From contig JAUNHC010000004.1 in assembly GCA_030524175.1 (NCBI GenBank), forward strand, positions 1 through 64,000: a DNA stretch of 64,000 nt. Reading direction: 5' to 3'. This document shows, in pieces, positions 15,424 to 25,124 of the stretch. A model generated the notes under the pieces. The model searched no databases and had not been told where the DNA came from. It saw only the letters and a list, made by a program, of their open reading frames with translations. Each line of letters begins with the position of its first letter. Positions within the stretch are counted from its first letter, which is position 1. The DNA is from Eubacteriales bacterium (GTDB taxonomy: Bacteria > Bacillota > Clostridia > Lachnospirales > Lachnospiraceae). The position numbers and the translations under genes were made by a program.

Positions 15424-16398
15424 ATGAATAGAAACAGAATGAATTTAAGATTATTTGATGACGGCGTACAGCTTATTGACCGTACTGGTGCGGAGGCCCT
15501 GATCCCGGTCCAGGAGGCAAACGAAATTATCCAGGGGGTTGTAACCCAGTCTGTGGTGCTCTCCAGGGGACGAAAACTGGCAAATATGACATCCAAACAG
15601 TATAAAATGCCTGTGCTGGATATGCTGCCGATTGCTTATTTCGTCAATGGTGATACCGGGCAGAAACAGACCACGAAGCAGGCATGGGATAAAAAGTTTA
15701 TCACTGCCGAGGAAATCGCGGTTATCGTGCCGGTGCCGGAATCCGTGCTGGATGACTCCGATTATGATATCTGGGGTGAAGTTAAGCCCAGGATCGTTGA
15801 GGCTTTTGGTGGAAAGATTGACGGGGCTGTGCTCTTTGACGTGGACAAGCCGTCTACGTGGAGAGACGGGCTGGTAACAACGGCAACTAAGGCAAGTTCA
15901 GTAGTAACTCTTGGGGATGATCTGTATGATTCCATCATGGGGGAAGACGGAGTGATCGCCAAGGTGGAAAGCTCTGGATTCTTTGTAAATGGACACATGG
16001 CGGATATCTCCATGAGGGCAAAACTCAGGGGATTGAAGGACACCACAGGCAATCCGATTTTTAAGTCCGACATGCAGTCAGGTACTACTTACTCTCTGGA
16101 TGGCAGCCCCATGAACTTCCCGAACAATGGCGCTTTTGATAAATCTAAAGCCCTCATGATTTCAGGAGATTTTAGCCAGATGGTATATGCAATCCGCCAG
16201 GATATCACCTTTAAGTTATTTACTGAGGGCGTGATCCAGCATACAGACGGGACTATCGCTTACAATCTTATGCAGAATGATATGATCGCCCTTCGTGCGG
16301 TCATGCGTCTGGGCTGGGAAATCCCGAATCCGATTAATGCGTTGCAGAAAGACAAGACAAAGAGATGCCCGTTCTCCATCCTGAAAGCAGGGGCGTAA
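15424..16398 (+). CDS. Major capsid protein (HK97-fold)
   Basis: The 324-residue protein follows an AAGGAGAATTAAAA ribosome site. It begins MNRNRMNLRLFDDG, then QEANEIIQGVVTQSVVLSRG and KKFITAEEIAVIVPVPESVL, the N-arm and E-loop region of HK97-type capsids. It lies straight after the scaffold and before the connector genes. The N-terminal MNLRLFDDG is likely removed during maturation. Confidence 0.85.
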   Translation: MNRNRMNLRLFDDGVQLIDRTGAEALIPVQEANEIIQGVVTQSVVLSRGRKLANMTSKQYKMPVLDMLPIAYFVNGDTGQKQTTKQAWDKKFITAEEIAVIVPVPESVLDDSDYDIWGEVKPRIVEAFGGKIDGAVLFDVDKPSTWRDGLVTTATKASSVVTLGDDLYDSIMGEDGVIAKVESSGFFVNGHMADISMRAKLRGLKDTTGNPIFKSDMQSGTTYSLDGSPMNFPNNGAFDKSKALMISGDFSQMVYAIRQDITFKLFTEGVIQHTDGTIAYNLMQNDMIALRAVMRLGWEIPNPINALQKDKTKRCPFSILKAGA

Positions 16399-16413
16399 GA
16401 AAGGCGGCAGCCT

Positions 16414-16812
16414 ATGTATGCTGATTACAATTACTATACATCCGGGTATCTGCTGGGCAGGAACCCGGTAATCCCGGAAGAGGTATTTCCATTCTGGGAA
16501 AAACAGGCCGGGAAAGAGATTGACAAGCACACTTACGGGCGCTTATCACGCCATACGGAACTTATATCCGATGATGTGAAAGATTGCACCTGTGAACTCG
16601 CGGAACTGCTGTATCAGGCGGACAGCGCGGCACAGCAGGCTTTACAACAGGGAGGTGCAGGCTTGCTCACATCCTACAGCAATGATGGTGATTCCGGGAC
16701 GTTTGATTTGTCTCAATCCTCTTTTACGGAAGAAGGCAAAGCAAAAAAGACCCGGGAAATCATCTATAAGTATCTGGCGAACACCGGGCTGCTGTATGCG
16801 GGGGTGAGATGA
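16414..16812 (+). CDS. Head-tail connector (adaptor) protein
   Basis: The 132-residue protein starts at ATG 16414 after GAAAGGCGGCAGCC. It is helical, with conserved-looking EVFPFWEKQAGKEIDKHTYG and a C-terminal KTREIIYKYLANTGLLYAGV helix, as in gp6/gp15-type adaptors that bind the portal. The stop overlaps the next gene by 4 bases. Confidence 0.65.
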   Translation: MYADYNYYTSGYLLGRNPVIPEEVFPFWEKQAGKEIDKHTYGRLSRHTELISDDVKDCTCELAELLYQADSAAQQALQQGGAGLLTSYSNDGDSGTFDLSQSSFTEEGKAKKTREIIYKYLANTGLLYAGVR

Positions 16813-17228
16813 TGAATCCTAATTATGACCGAACCATTACCCTGTATAACCGGATAAAGGTTGCAGACACAGAAAACAAAAAGGAGCGCTGGGTAAAAAC
16901 AGTGCTCCATAATTGTTTCTGGAAATCACAGGTTAACACAGGTTTTAGCGGGACCCAGGCTAGTGTGCAGAACACTTATGTTGTAAGGATACCGCAGGAT
17001 GAAAGGTATCTGCCCTATGCAGAGTTTATAAAGAACCCAGAGGGACATTTTACAGCGTCAAGTGATGATATCGTAATCCTGGGAGATTGCCAAGAAGAGA
17101 TAACCGGAGTGTCCGGCCAGACGGCGGCGCAGGTATTGACCAGGCACAAGCCCGATGCTTTTAAAGTGACTGCATTTGCGGATAACACCTCTTTCCCGGT
17201 CGCGAAGCATTACAGACTGGGAGGGTGA
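16809..17228 (+). CDS. Head closure (stopper) protein, DUF6751-like
   Basis: The 139-residue, beta-rich protein (YDRTITLYNRIKVADTENKK near the start, NTYVVRIPQDERYLPYAEF centrally) occupies the stopper position after the adaptor. It starts in an ATGA overlap at 16809, with a second ATG directly behind. Assignment is mainly by position and length. Confidence 0.6.
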   Translation: MMNPNYDRTITLYNRIKVADTENKKERWVKTVLHNCFWKSQVNTGFSGTQASVQNTYVVRIPQDERYLPYAEFIKNPEGHFTASSDDIVILGDCQEEITGVSGQTAAQVLTRHKPDAFKVTAFADNTSFPVAKHYRLGG

Positions 17229-17232
17229 TATC

Positions 17233-17685
17233 ATGTTTAAAGCAGATTTTAAATGGGACAGACCTCTGGTCAAGATTGCATCCGATGTGACCGGGGGAAG
17301 AGACGGGCAGTTGTTTTTAGCACAGCAAGCAAGAATACTGATGGATCCTTATGTTCCAGCATCCCAAGAGGAGGTACTTGCCCAGAATGTAAAGGTGACG
17401 GCAGACGAAGAAAAAGGCGGGATTCTCTACGATAGTCCATATGCACATTATCAATGGGAGGGGGAGCTATATGTTGACCCCAAAACGGGAAAGGGTGCTT
17501 TCTATGACGGCGAGCAGTTCTGGTCCCGGCCTGGGAAAAACTACAAAGTGCCGTCCGGCAAGCCACTTCATTGCAGCGACTTCCCACACCCCCTGGCAAC
17601 GTCTCATTGGGACAAAGCCATGATGACAGCCCGGAAAGATGATCTGGTGCAGGCTCTTGACAACCGCCTGAAAGGACGTGAGTAA
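17233..17685 (+). CDS. Minor capsid / tail completion protein
   Basis: ATG 17233 follows GGGAGGGTGATATC; the longer frame from 17176 overlaps the previous gene without a ribosome site. The 150-residue protein has ILYDSPYAHYQWEGELYVD, HPLATSHWDKAMM and a basic tail, as in the phage minor capsid protein 2-type (Minor_capsid_2) connector genes between stopper and tail terminator. Confidence 0.65.
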   Translation: MFKADFKWDRPLVKIASDVTGGRDGQLFLAQQARILMDPYVPASQEEVLAQNVKVTADEEKGGILYDSPYAHYQWEGELYVDPKTGKGAFYDGEQFWSRPGKNYKVPSGKPLHCSDFPHPLATSHWDKAMMTARKDDLVQALDNRLKGRE

Positions 17686-18138
17686 ATGACAAAGCATGAT
17701 GCCATTAAGGGCTATTTTGAGCCGAAGGTGATGGAGCTGGTTGGGGATATCCTAAGTTTTAATTTTTCACCGGAATCCCCGGATAGCTTTTCGCTGGTCA
17801 CGGAGTATTCTGACAAAGTGGTTAAAAAGTTTGTGTCCGGAGATGCGAGGAAAGCTTATGGCTTTACCATCGTTATCATAAAAAATTATTCTACTTCAGG
17901 AGATGACCTGAATCTAGAATGTATGAATTTTGCTCAAGGCTTTATGGACTGGATAGAAGAACAGAGTAAACAGAAGGTATATCCGGATTTTGGGAGTGAC
18001 TGCGAAATCGAAAAGATGGAAGTCCTCCAGAATATGCCAAACCTTGCGGGAATCAATGCAGAGGCTGGATTAGCAAAGTATATGATACAATGCCGTATTT
18101 TGTACATGGAACATGAAAAAGACATGCTGGGCCTGTGA
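17686..18138 (+). CDS. Tail terminator-like protein
   Basis: The 150-residue protein starts at ATG 17686, directly at the previous stop. Alternating strands and helices (YSDKVVKKFVSGDARKAYGF, then MQIN-less GLAKYMIQCRILYMEH) and its place directly before the tail tube gene fit the tail terminator/minor capsid protein group. No specific motif supports a firmer call. Confidence 0.55.
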   Translation: MTKHDAIKGYFEPKVMELVGDILSFNFSPESPDSFSLVTEYSDKVVKKFVSGDARKAYGFTIVIIKNYSTSGDDLNLECMNFAQGFMDWIEEQSKQKVYPDFGSDCEIEKMEVLQNMPNLAGINAEAGLAKYMIQCRILYMEHEKDMLGL

Positions 18139-18163
18139 CCCGGCGATTGAAAGGAGAATGAAT

Positions 18164-18700
18164 ATGTTGAAAATGAATTTACAGACATTTGCTGATGCTG
18201 TAACCGGAAAGATTGACAGAAAATACATGGCTCATCTGATTGATGCCTCCTTCGGGGGATCATCGGCAACCTGGGTACGTCTTGGAAAAGACTTGGAAGA
18301 GTACAATGTGGAACTTAATCCAGATGTAGAATCCACCAAGAATATACTAGGTGAAACTGCATTTAAGCATAACGGATATGAGGTATCTTCGGAAGCGGAC
18401 CCGTTTTATGCAGAAGTGGGAGATAAGCTATTTGAAAAGCTACAGGAGATTGTGGATACACTTGCCAAGGATGATACCTGCAAGACAAAAGCTCTGGAAG
18501 TGCACATGTGGGATGGGGATGAATCTACAGGTTTTGTTGCGTACCAGCAGTACTGTTATATTGTACCTGCATCTTACGGTGGCGACACATCCGGGTATCA
18601 GATTCCGTTCACTGTACACTATGTCGGCAGTAAGACAAAAGGTAAGTATGTCGCAAGTACCAAGACATTCACCGCTGATGGCTCTACACCCGTATCATAA
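18164..18700 (+). CDS. Major tail tube protein
   Basis: ATG 18164 is chosen over ATG 18158 because AAGGAG ends only one base before the latter. The 178-residue protein begins MLKMNLQTFADAVTG, very like the cleavable L27 extension (LNLQFFA). It continues with a tube-like beta domain with FKHNGYEVSSEADPFYAEVG and FTVHYVGSKTKGKYVAST. This is the third structural protein with a Prp-type N-terminus. Confidence 0.78.
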   Translation: MLKMNLQTFADAVTGKIDRKYMAHLIDASFGGSSATWVRLGKDLEEYNVELNPDVESTKNILGETAFKHNGYEVSSEADPFYAEVGDKLFEKLQEIVDTLAKDDTCKTKALEVHMWDGDESTGFVAYQQYCYIVPASYGGDTSGYQIPFTVHYVGSKTKGKYVASTKTFTADGSTPVS

Positions 18701-18716
18701 CAGGAGGTAACGAAGA

Positions 18717-19136
18717 ATGGCAGAACAAAAAACTTTGAAGTTAAGCGTTGATACTGGCAGCGTCCTGGTCGATATAGAAGACCGAGGGGAGAAGATTGGG
18801 GAATTTCGCTTTAACCCTGCTGATATCGACATCGTGAGGCGCTATGAAAAAATGGCAGAGTATCTGGATAATGCTGAAATCGGAGAGAATGTTGGGGCGG
18901 AAGAAATCCTGGCTTTTACTGACAAAATCAGGGAGCAGTTTGATTATCTGCTAAACTACAAGGTATCAGACACGCTGTTTGCGAAGTGCAATCCATTAAC
19001 CCCATTAGCTAACGGTGACTTTTACTGTGAGCATATCTTAGAAGGCATAGAAGGACTTATTGAAAAAGAAATGGGGCAGCGTATTGCCAAGAAGAAAGCG
19101 AAAATTCAGAAAGCCACCGCCAAGTATCACAAATGA
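18717..19136 (+). CDS. Tail assembly chaperone (DUF6673-like)
   Basis: The 139-residue protein starts at ATG 18717 after CAGGAGGTAACGAAG. It includes FRFNPADIDIVRRYEKMAEY and a Lys-rich C-terminus. It lies between tail tube and Gp15-like genes, the chaperone position before the tape measure. It ends in an ATGA overlap with the next gene. Confidence 0.65.
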   Translation: MAEQKTLKLSVDTGSVLVDIEDRGEKIGEFRFNPADIDIVRRYEKMAEYLDNAEIGENVGAEEILAFTDKIREQFDYLLNYKVSDTLFAKCNPLTPLANGDFYCEHILEGIEGLIEKEMGQRIAKKKAKIQKATAKYHK

Positions 19137-19693
19137 GCGGGTGGGAACTGCCCACCTCTCTAAATGTATGCGGTACAGAATATGCGATCCGATCAGACTT
19201 CCGGGCCGTCCTGGATATATTAAAGTATTTCAGCGACCCGGAGTATGAACCGGATGAGAAGTGGGAGATTTGTTTGGATATCCTATATGAGGATTACGGA
19301 CAGATGCCTTGGGAGCATAAGGGCGAGGCCATGAGGCAGGCGCTGTGGTTTATAGATATGGGCAGCGCAGCGGAAGAGAAATCGAAACCGCATACAATGG
19401 ACTGGGAACAGGATGCCCCGATCATCATGCCAGCAGTGAACAAGGTTCTGGGCGGTGAAATAAGGGCCAGAGAATACCTGCATTGGTGGACCTTCCTGGG
19501 AGCCTATATGGAAACAGGGGAATGCCTGTTTGCCCAAGTCCTAAGCCTTCGGCAGAAGAAAGCAACCGGAAAGCGTTTTGAGAAGTGGGAACGTAAGTTT
19601 TGGGAAAATAATAAAGATATCTGTGTGTTAAAAAAGAGATACACAGAAGAGGAAAAAGCGGAACAGGAGCGTCTCAACGCTCTGTTTGATTAA
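19133..19693 (+). CDS. Bacteriophage Gp15-like tail protein
   Basis: The 186-residue protein starts in the ATGA overlap. It carries the Gp15 features SLNVCGTEYAIRSDFRAVLD, MDWEQDAPIIMPAVNKVLG and LHWWTFLGAYMETGECLFAQ. Gp15-type proteins pair with the preceding chaperone and guide tape-measure assembly. It is separately initiated; no slippery heptamer is seen at the junction. Confidence 0.78.
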   Translation: MSGWELPTSLNVCGTEYAIRSDFRAVLDILKYFSDPEYEPDEKWEICLDILYEDYGQMPWEHKGEAMRQALWFIDMGSAAEEKSKPHTMDWEQDAPIIMPAVNKVLGGEIRAREYLHWWTFLGAYMETGECLFAQVLSLRQKKATGKRFEKWERKFWENNKDICVLKKRYTEEEKAEQERLNALFD

Positions 19694-19702
19694 GGCGGTG
19701 AG

Positions 19703-22700
19703 ATGATGGCAGCGGATGGAACCTTATATATCGAAACAGCGATTGATACGGACGGATTTGTTGCGGGCGGGAAAGATGTGGAAGCAGCTGCTAAACGAAT
19801 GGCGAAGACCGTAAAAGGGATAGGCGCCAGTGCCAAGATAGCCCTTAAGAAACAGGCAGAATCGTTTGTGCAGATGAACCAGCAATATGCCCGGCAGTCC
19901 CAGAAGGTAGAAGAACTTAAAAATAAGCTGAAAGAGCTTGAAAATGTAAAAGTAGAAACAAAGGAGTATCAGAAGCTTGGTACGGAGCTGAAAGAACTGG
20001 AATCGCAGTTTGAGGCAGTTGAACAGAAGCAAAGGGAATGGATACAGATGGGCTTTCCCGTGGATTCTGGTGCTTTTAAGGAATTGGAGAAACAGCTTGA
20101 TGAAATCTGGGTATCAATGGAAAAGATACAGACAAAGCAACAGCAGATGAAAGCAGGTGGCAGCGCCTATGTGAATCCAAAAACATCACAGAAGTATCAA
20201 GGGACCGAGGCAAGGATTGCTGTTGAAGAGCAGAAACTTGTGAATATGAACAACAAGCTCGGAAACTCGTATGAGGCACTAAAACAAAAAGTTGCTGATT
20301 ACGGGAAGAAAAATACTAAGCTTATTAGCATAAGCAAGAGGCTGCAGAAGGCGGTATCAATAGTCGGTACAGTGATAAAAGGGCTGGGGACAACTTTGAA
20401 AAAGGTTGGCTCTACTCTCAAGAGTATGGTTTCATCTCTTAAAAAAGCTGCATCGGCCATGACGGGATTTCGAAAAGAATCAAACCGCGCCAGGATGTCA
20501 CTGGGTAAGATGCTTGGTATGTCGCTCTTATTTTCTTCGGTATTCCGCGCTATTTCAGGCGTTACCAATGGCATCAAAGAAGGAATGCAGAACCTTGCAC
20601 AGTATTCCGACAAGACCAATGCCAGCCTCTCCCTGCTGATGTCCAGTCTCACCCGGCTTAAGAACTCTTTTGCCACGGCATTCGCGCCGATACTTTCTGT
20701 AGTTGCCCCAATCATGTCTAGTTTTATAGATATGCTATCACGTGGCGCGACTTATGTGGGGATGTTCTTTGCGGCTATTACAGGGCAAGACAGCTTCATA
20801 CGGGCCAAGAGTGTACAGCAGGATTATGCTGCATCCCTGGATAAAACCAGTAAGTCCACGAATAAGGCGGCAAAAGCCACCAAAGACGCAGCCAAGGAGG
20901 CTAAGGGCAGCTTGGCTCCCTGGGACGAGCTGAATGTAATCCAGATGGACCTTGCTGACAGCCTGGAGGATACAGCGGATGTAGCAGCTCCTGAAATAGG
21001 CGAGTTAACACCCCAGGACATGTTTGAGGAAGTGCCGATTAAATCGTCTGTTAAAAACTTCGCTGATAAGCTCAAGAAGCTCATCAAAGCCCAGGATTGG
21101 AACGGTATTGGAAAACTTCTGGGGCAGCAGATCAACAAGGGACTCAAAAAACTCAATAAGGCAATACGATGGGACAATGTCGGAGATGACATCACAAAAG
21201 GTGTGGATGCCATTACCGGCATTTTTAATGCCCTGGTTGACGAGATCGACTGGGAATACATGGGAGATACGGCAGGGGAGGGAGTTAACACCCTGTTTAA
21301 AACCCTCAATCAGCTCATGGAAAAGACCGATTGGAAAAATCTCGGTAAAGGCTTTGCTGAGTTTGCAAACGGCCTTATGGACACTGTGGAATGGGATGAG
21401 GTCGGTAAATTTTTTGGCAATAAGGTTATGATGCTGTGGGATATTCTGAATGGAGCTGCCCATGAGCTGAATTGGGAAGAGGTTGGGGTGTCCATTGGTG
21501 AGGCTCTTAACGCTGCATTTGCAAAGATATCATTTTCTGAGATTTCGGATACTCTGGCGACAGGCATAAACGGCGCGTTTAAGTCCTTGGACGGATTTAC
21601 AAAAACCTTTGAGTGGGATGACTTTGCACAAAATGTCGCAGACGGGATAAGTGATTTCCTGGCCGATATGGACTGGAAAGAAAATGGAAAAGCCCTTGGA
21701 GGCTTCCTGTCACATTTGTGTGCTGCCCTGAAAAAATCTCTTACCAAAGACACGTTTTACGACCTTGGGAAAGGGATAGGAGACTTTTTGGGAGAGCTGC
21801 CGTGGCTTGAATTACTCGGGACGGCGGCCGGTTTGCTGATTGATGGACTCGGCGGTGCATTAGAGGGGCTTTGGGAGAGCGGCCTTGCGGGGAAAATAAC
21901 TGCTGGATTAACTGCGGCATTTATCGCAGTAAAGATAGCCGATATCACCGGAATCGGGAAATTGGCATCATGGGTTATAAAATCCCTTGCTGGCAAGATA
22001 GCGGAAAAGAAAAGCATTGAGACAATGACAAAAGCGTTTAAGGACGTTATCTCGGAAAGCGCGACAAGCGGTGCGTCACAGGCAGCAGAAGCCCTGAAAA
22101 AGACTGGAGAGACGGCAGGGAAAGTTACAGGAAAAGGAGCAGGGAATCTTATTTCAGATATTCTAGTTCCGGCAGCAGGGTTATCCGCTGCAATCATTGG
22201 TGTGGTTGAACTTACATCCGCGGCAGCCTCTCTTGTCGAAACACTTCAAGGCGGAAATGGGGACCTGACCGAAACCGGGGCCGCTCTCCATGACCTGACC
22301 GGAAAGTTGCAAAATATCCATAAGCTTACCTCTGATCAAGCGGAAGAACTATGGAAGATGATAGAAGCCAATGAAAGTATGGATATAACAGCGCGGGAAA
22401 TGGCAGATAGTATCATGGAACAGCTAGGGTTATATGGCATATCTGGAAACGAGCTTAAAAATGTGCTGGAGTCGGCGGAATGGCAAATAGGTAAGACTGC
22501 CGAGAGTACAGAACTGCTTGCAGGGTATATTGACCAGTTGGGCGAGGGCGTATCAAAAACAGCCGGGATTATAGATTTATCCAGTGTGGATATTAAAGAT
22601 GCGTTTTCCGGTATGCGAGATGTGTTACTTAAACTCAGGGATACAAACTCAGAAGTAAATGATAATTTCTCTAACTTGGATTATATTTTAGGGCAGCAGT

Positions 22701-23851
22701 TGGCGGAGTCTACACCTTCAGCACAGGAGGCATTTGACGCAATAGTAACGGCATTAGAAGAGGCAAATGTACCCACAGACGAATTTATCACTCTAATGAA
22801 AGAAAAGTTCCCAGAGGCTGCACAGGCCGTAAAAACTAGCGTAGATACTCACATTACCGGTGCGCAGGAAAAAATCAGTTCTACCATGAAAACGGCGGAA
22901 GCTGATGTTGCTGCATCGACAGGCAACATGAAGAAAGATGTAGATGCTTCCTTCGGTGCTATAGACCAGAAGTCAAAGTCAACATGGGATAATTCCCAAA
23001 AATCTGTATCAGGTTCACTTTCAACTATTGATACCGACACAAAAAAGATCATGGGTAATGTAATGACCACTGTCCAAAGCTACTGGTCTTCCGTACTGAC
23101 GAATACTAATCAAATCTGGGAGAGGGCATCTAAAAAAGTTGAAACCGAACTGGTCAAGATGGTATCCGATACTGATGCGTGCACAAAATCAATAGCCGAT
23201 AAATTCACCTCACTCAAAACTGCAATAGAAAACAACTTGAGTGGAATGTATGATATCGGTCACAACGCCATTATAGGACTTAACAACGGTATGGTAGATG
23301 CATCTGACACGCTATATCGCAATGCACGGACGATAGCCCAGAATATACCTGATATCTTCCGAGATGTGCTTAAAATCCATAGCCCATCAAAGATTATGGG
23401 AGACCTTGGTGATTATACGATGGAAGGCTATTATTATAGATTGGAAGCCTGGCTGGGTAAGATACAGAACTTGGCACACCGCCTGTCAGACTCCATGCAG
23501 TCAGCATTACAGTTTGATATACCAAGTATTAATGTACCAGTAACGCTTAACCCGTCAGCCGGCAATATCTACCCTAGACAGATACCCGTAATGGCACAGG
23601 GGAGCGTAGTACCTCCGCAGACAGTGAGGTACTCTGACAACAAAAACAGTAGCAGTGCAGCAGATGACGTTGAAGGAATTATCAAGAGGGTTTTGGCAAG
23701 TGTGCAGGAAAACACGGGGAATGTGGATGTTATACAGGCATTCCGGGACGCAATGTCAGGCATGGCAGTATATGCGGATGATAAGATAATCGGGTATCTG
23801 CAAGAGAAGAATCAGGAAGAATGCAACCGCTCAGGCAGCGGGTTGTTTTAG
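19703..23851 (+). CDS. Phage tape measure protein
   Basis: At 1,382 residues this is the long tail-length protein. The start (MMAADGTLYIETAIDTDGFV) is followed by a coiled-coil (residues ~50-180), a hydrophobic segment, repeated W-containing motifs such as DWNGIGKLLGQQINKGL and WEYMGDTAGEGVNTLF (residues ~450-700), and an alanine-rich hydrophobic stretch (~700-850). ATG 19706 is an equally possible start given GGCGGTGAG. It sets tail length and probably inserts into the host membrane during DNA delivery. Confidence 0.9.
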   Translation: MMAADGTLYIETAIDTDGFVAGGKDVEAAAKRMAKTVKGIGASAKIALKKQAESFVQMNQQYARQSQKVEELKNKLKELENVKVETKEYQKLGTELKELESQFEAVEQKQREWIQMGFPVDSGAFKELEKQLDEIWVSMEKIQTKQQQMKAGGSAYVNPKTSQKYQGTEARIAVEEQKLVNMNNKLGNSYEALKQKVADYGKKNTKLISISKRLQKAVSIVGTVIKGLGTTLKKVGSTLKSMVSSLKKAASAMTGFRKESNRARMSLGKMLGMSLLFSSVFRAISGVTNGIKEGMQNLAQYSDKTNASLSLLMSSLTRLKNSFATAFAPILSVVAPIMSSFIDMLSRGATYVGMFFAAITGQDSFIRAKSVQQDYAASLDKTSKSTNKAAKATKDAAKEAKGSLAPWDELNVIQMDLADSLEDTADVAAPEIGELTPQDMFEEVPIKSSVKNFADKLKKLIKAQDWNGIGKLLGQQINKGLKKLNKAIRWDNVGDDITKGVDAITGIFNALVDEIDWEYMGDTAGEGVNTLFKTLNQLMEKTDWKNLGKGFAEFANGLMDTVEWDEVGKFFGNKVMMLWDILNGAAHELNWEEVGVSIGEALNAAFAKISFSEISDTLATGINGAFKSLDGFTKTFEWDDFAQNVADGISDFLADMDWKENGKALGGFLSHLCAALKKSLTKDTFYDLGKGIGDFLGELPWLELLGTAAGLLIDGLGGALEGLWESGLAGKITAGLTAAFIAVKIADITGIGKLASWVIKSLAGKIAEKKSIETMTKAFKDVISESATSGASQAAEALKKTGETAGKVTGKGAGNLISDILVPAAGLSAAIIGVVELTSAAASLVETLQGGNGDLTETGAALHDLTGKLQNIHKLTSDQAEELWKMIEANESMDITAREMADSIMEQLGLYGISGNELKNVLESAEWQIGKTAESTELLAGYIDQLGEGVSKTAGIIDLSSVDIKDAFSGMRDVLLKLRDTNSEVNDNFSNLDYILGQQLAESTPSAQEAFDAIVTALEEANVPTDEFITLMKEKFPEAAQAVKTSVDTHITGAQEKISSTMKTAEADVAASTGNMKKDVDASFGAIDQKSKSTWDNSQKSVSGSLSTIDTDTKKIMGNVMTTVQSYWSSVLTNTNQIWERASKKVETELVKMVSDTDACTKSIADKFTSLKTAIENNLSGMYDIGHNAIIGLNNGMVDASDTLYRNARTIAQNIPDIFRDVLKIHSPSKIMGDLGDYTMEGYYYRLEAWLGKIQNLAHRLSDSMQSALQFDIPSINVPVTLNPSAGNIYPRQIPVMAQGSVVPPQTVRYSDNKNSSSAADDVEGIIKRVLASVQENTGNVDVIQAFRDAMSGMAVYADDKIIGYLQEKNQEECNRSGSGLF

Positions 23852-23863
23852 GGGGTGAGACAG

Positions 23864-24277
23864 ATGGCATTTGAAGGATGGCTGCTGAAATTCGGAAATC
23901 AGGAGTTTCCGCTAGAATTGATTGATCATGAGAGCTGGAAGTCCACCCCTAATCAGCGACAGGAGATTAAGGCATGGCAGGATAACACTGGCAAGTTGCA
24001 CCGGGATACCGTGTCTCATACCCGCACCAAGATTGAATTTGAGACAGTGGATGACCTGACCCTGGCCGAGAAGATGCGGATACAGAGTGTTATCACCTCA
24101 TCAATGACAGATACTCACCAGCGGATGGCTGATATCGAATACTGGAATGATGAGACAAACGCCTATGCAAAAACTACTGTCTATGTACCAGACATTACAT
24201 TCCAGATAGCTGAGATAGATGAAGCAAGAAAGAATATTTATTATAAAAAAATCAGGTTTGGCCTGATTGAATATTAG
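23864..24277 (+). CDS. Phage tail protein, DUF6711-like
   Basis: ATG 23864 follows TAGGGGGTGAG. The 137-residue protein begins MAFEGWLLKFGNQEFPLELI and has a beta-rich core with IEFETVDDLTLAEKMRIQSV. It lies directly after the tape measure, the usual place of small distal-tail proteins. The next tail gene is displaced by an inserted cargo gene. Confidence 0.65.
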   Translation: MAFEGWLLKFGNQEFPLELIDHESWKSTPNQRQEIKAWQDNTGKLHRDTVSHTRTKIEFETVDDLTLAEKMRIQSVITSSMTDTHQRMADIEYWNDETNAYAKTTVYVPDITFQIAEIDEARKNIYYKKIRFGLIEY

Positions 24278-24307
24278 CTGACAATTCTTTCTTTTTTTAT
24301 TATGTCG

Positions 24308-24316
24308 TGGTATAAT
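24308..24316 (+). promoter_or_regulatory. Extended -10 promoter of the second cargo gene
   Basis: TG-G-TATAAT (24308-24316) follows an A/T-rich stretch without a clear -35. Downstream, CATGCAA (24328-24334) and TTGCATG (24353-24359) form an inverted repeat that could be an operator or leader hairpin. This fills the gap 24278-24397. Confidence 0.5.
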
Positions 24317-24397
24317 TGATGAAAAGTCATGCAATTGAAGAATTATAGCGGCTTGCATGGTTTGTCAATTATATCACGCGAAAAAGGGAGGGGTTTT

Positions 24398-25117
24398 ATG
24401 AAGAGAAGGTTAGTTATTATTGCAATATTGGGAAGTATCTGTTTATCCTCTATTCCTGTGTATGCTTCATTGGATCAAGTCAATGATTATCTGTCAGAGT
24501 ATGGTTCGGATACAAGTTCGCACTATACTGAGGAATACATTAACGATTCAATTAGCAATAAAACATTATTTATTAGAAAGTCAGTGGGGGCAAATGACTC
24601 TGAAGGGGTTGACCCGATAAAGGAAAGGGAGATTTTTGCTGAACTTTCTAAACAGGATTGGTTTGATTATAACAATATCTATTGCATTACTTTTGGAGCT
24701 GATTCCTCACTTTTCATTAGTTTTAATGAATACGATATTAAAAATGGTACTGTTTTAATTTCTGGAAGTCCAATAAAGTATCCCTGGTTAATAAAATCAG
24801 AAGACGAGTTAACTACTGAAACCAAAAAATTTATCGGAAGAGTTGCCCAGGAACTATTACAGTATAACATTGACCACAGCATTGACCTGGGCATTGGTTC
24901 GGGCGGTGAAGATGCTCTCAAAATATCGGAGTGTGGAGGTGCCGCAGAAGTAAGTGGAACTTGTGAACACGAGGGCAAATCTTACGACTTTACGACAGTA
25001 TTTACTTATAAATCAAATAGTGAATGGGACGGAACATATGATGCAATATATGTCGGTGCAAATGGAATAGATTTATATGGGGAATATAAGGAACTAAGCA
25101 GTATAGAACTGGAATGA
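24398..25117 (+). CDS. Moron-like exported protein
   Basis: ATG 24398 follows AAAAAGGGAGGGG. The 239-residue protein opens with a clear signal peptide: positive start (MKRRL), hydrophobic core VIIAILGSICLSSIP and a VYA-S-like cleavage site near residue 23. The mature part is acidic and soluble, with FADE-free strands such as YCITFGADSSLFISFNEYD and a C-terminal FTTVFTYKSNSEWDGTYDAI. AT-rich, with own promoter and terminator, between two tail genes, it looks like lysogenic cargo acting at the cell surface. No known family recognised. Confidence 0.65.
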   Translation: MKRRLVIIAILGSICLSSIPVYASLDQVNDYLSEYGSDTSSHYTEEYINDSISNKTLFIRKSVGANDSEGVDPIKEREIFAELSKQDWFDYNNIYCITFGADSSLFISFNEYDIKNGTVLISGSPIKYPWLIKSEDELTTETKKFIGRVAQELLQYNIDHSIDLGIGSGGEDALKISECGGAAEVSGTCEHEGKSYDFTTVFTYKSNSEWDGTYDAIYVGANGIDLYGEYKELSSIELE

Positions 25118-25124
25118 TAGTATA

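Noticed and set aside
18717-19693. Programmed -1 frameshift between the two tail chaperone genes
   Set aside because: The junction is an ATGA overlap with no slippery heptamer; separate initiation is the simpler reading.
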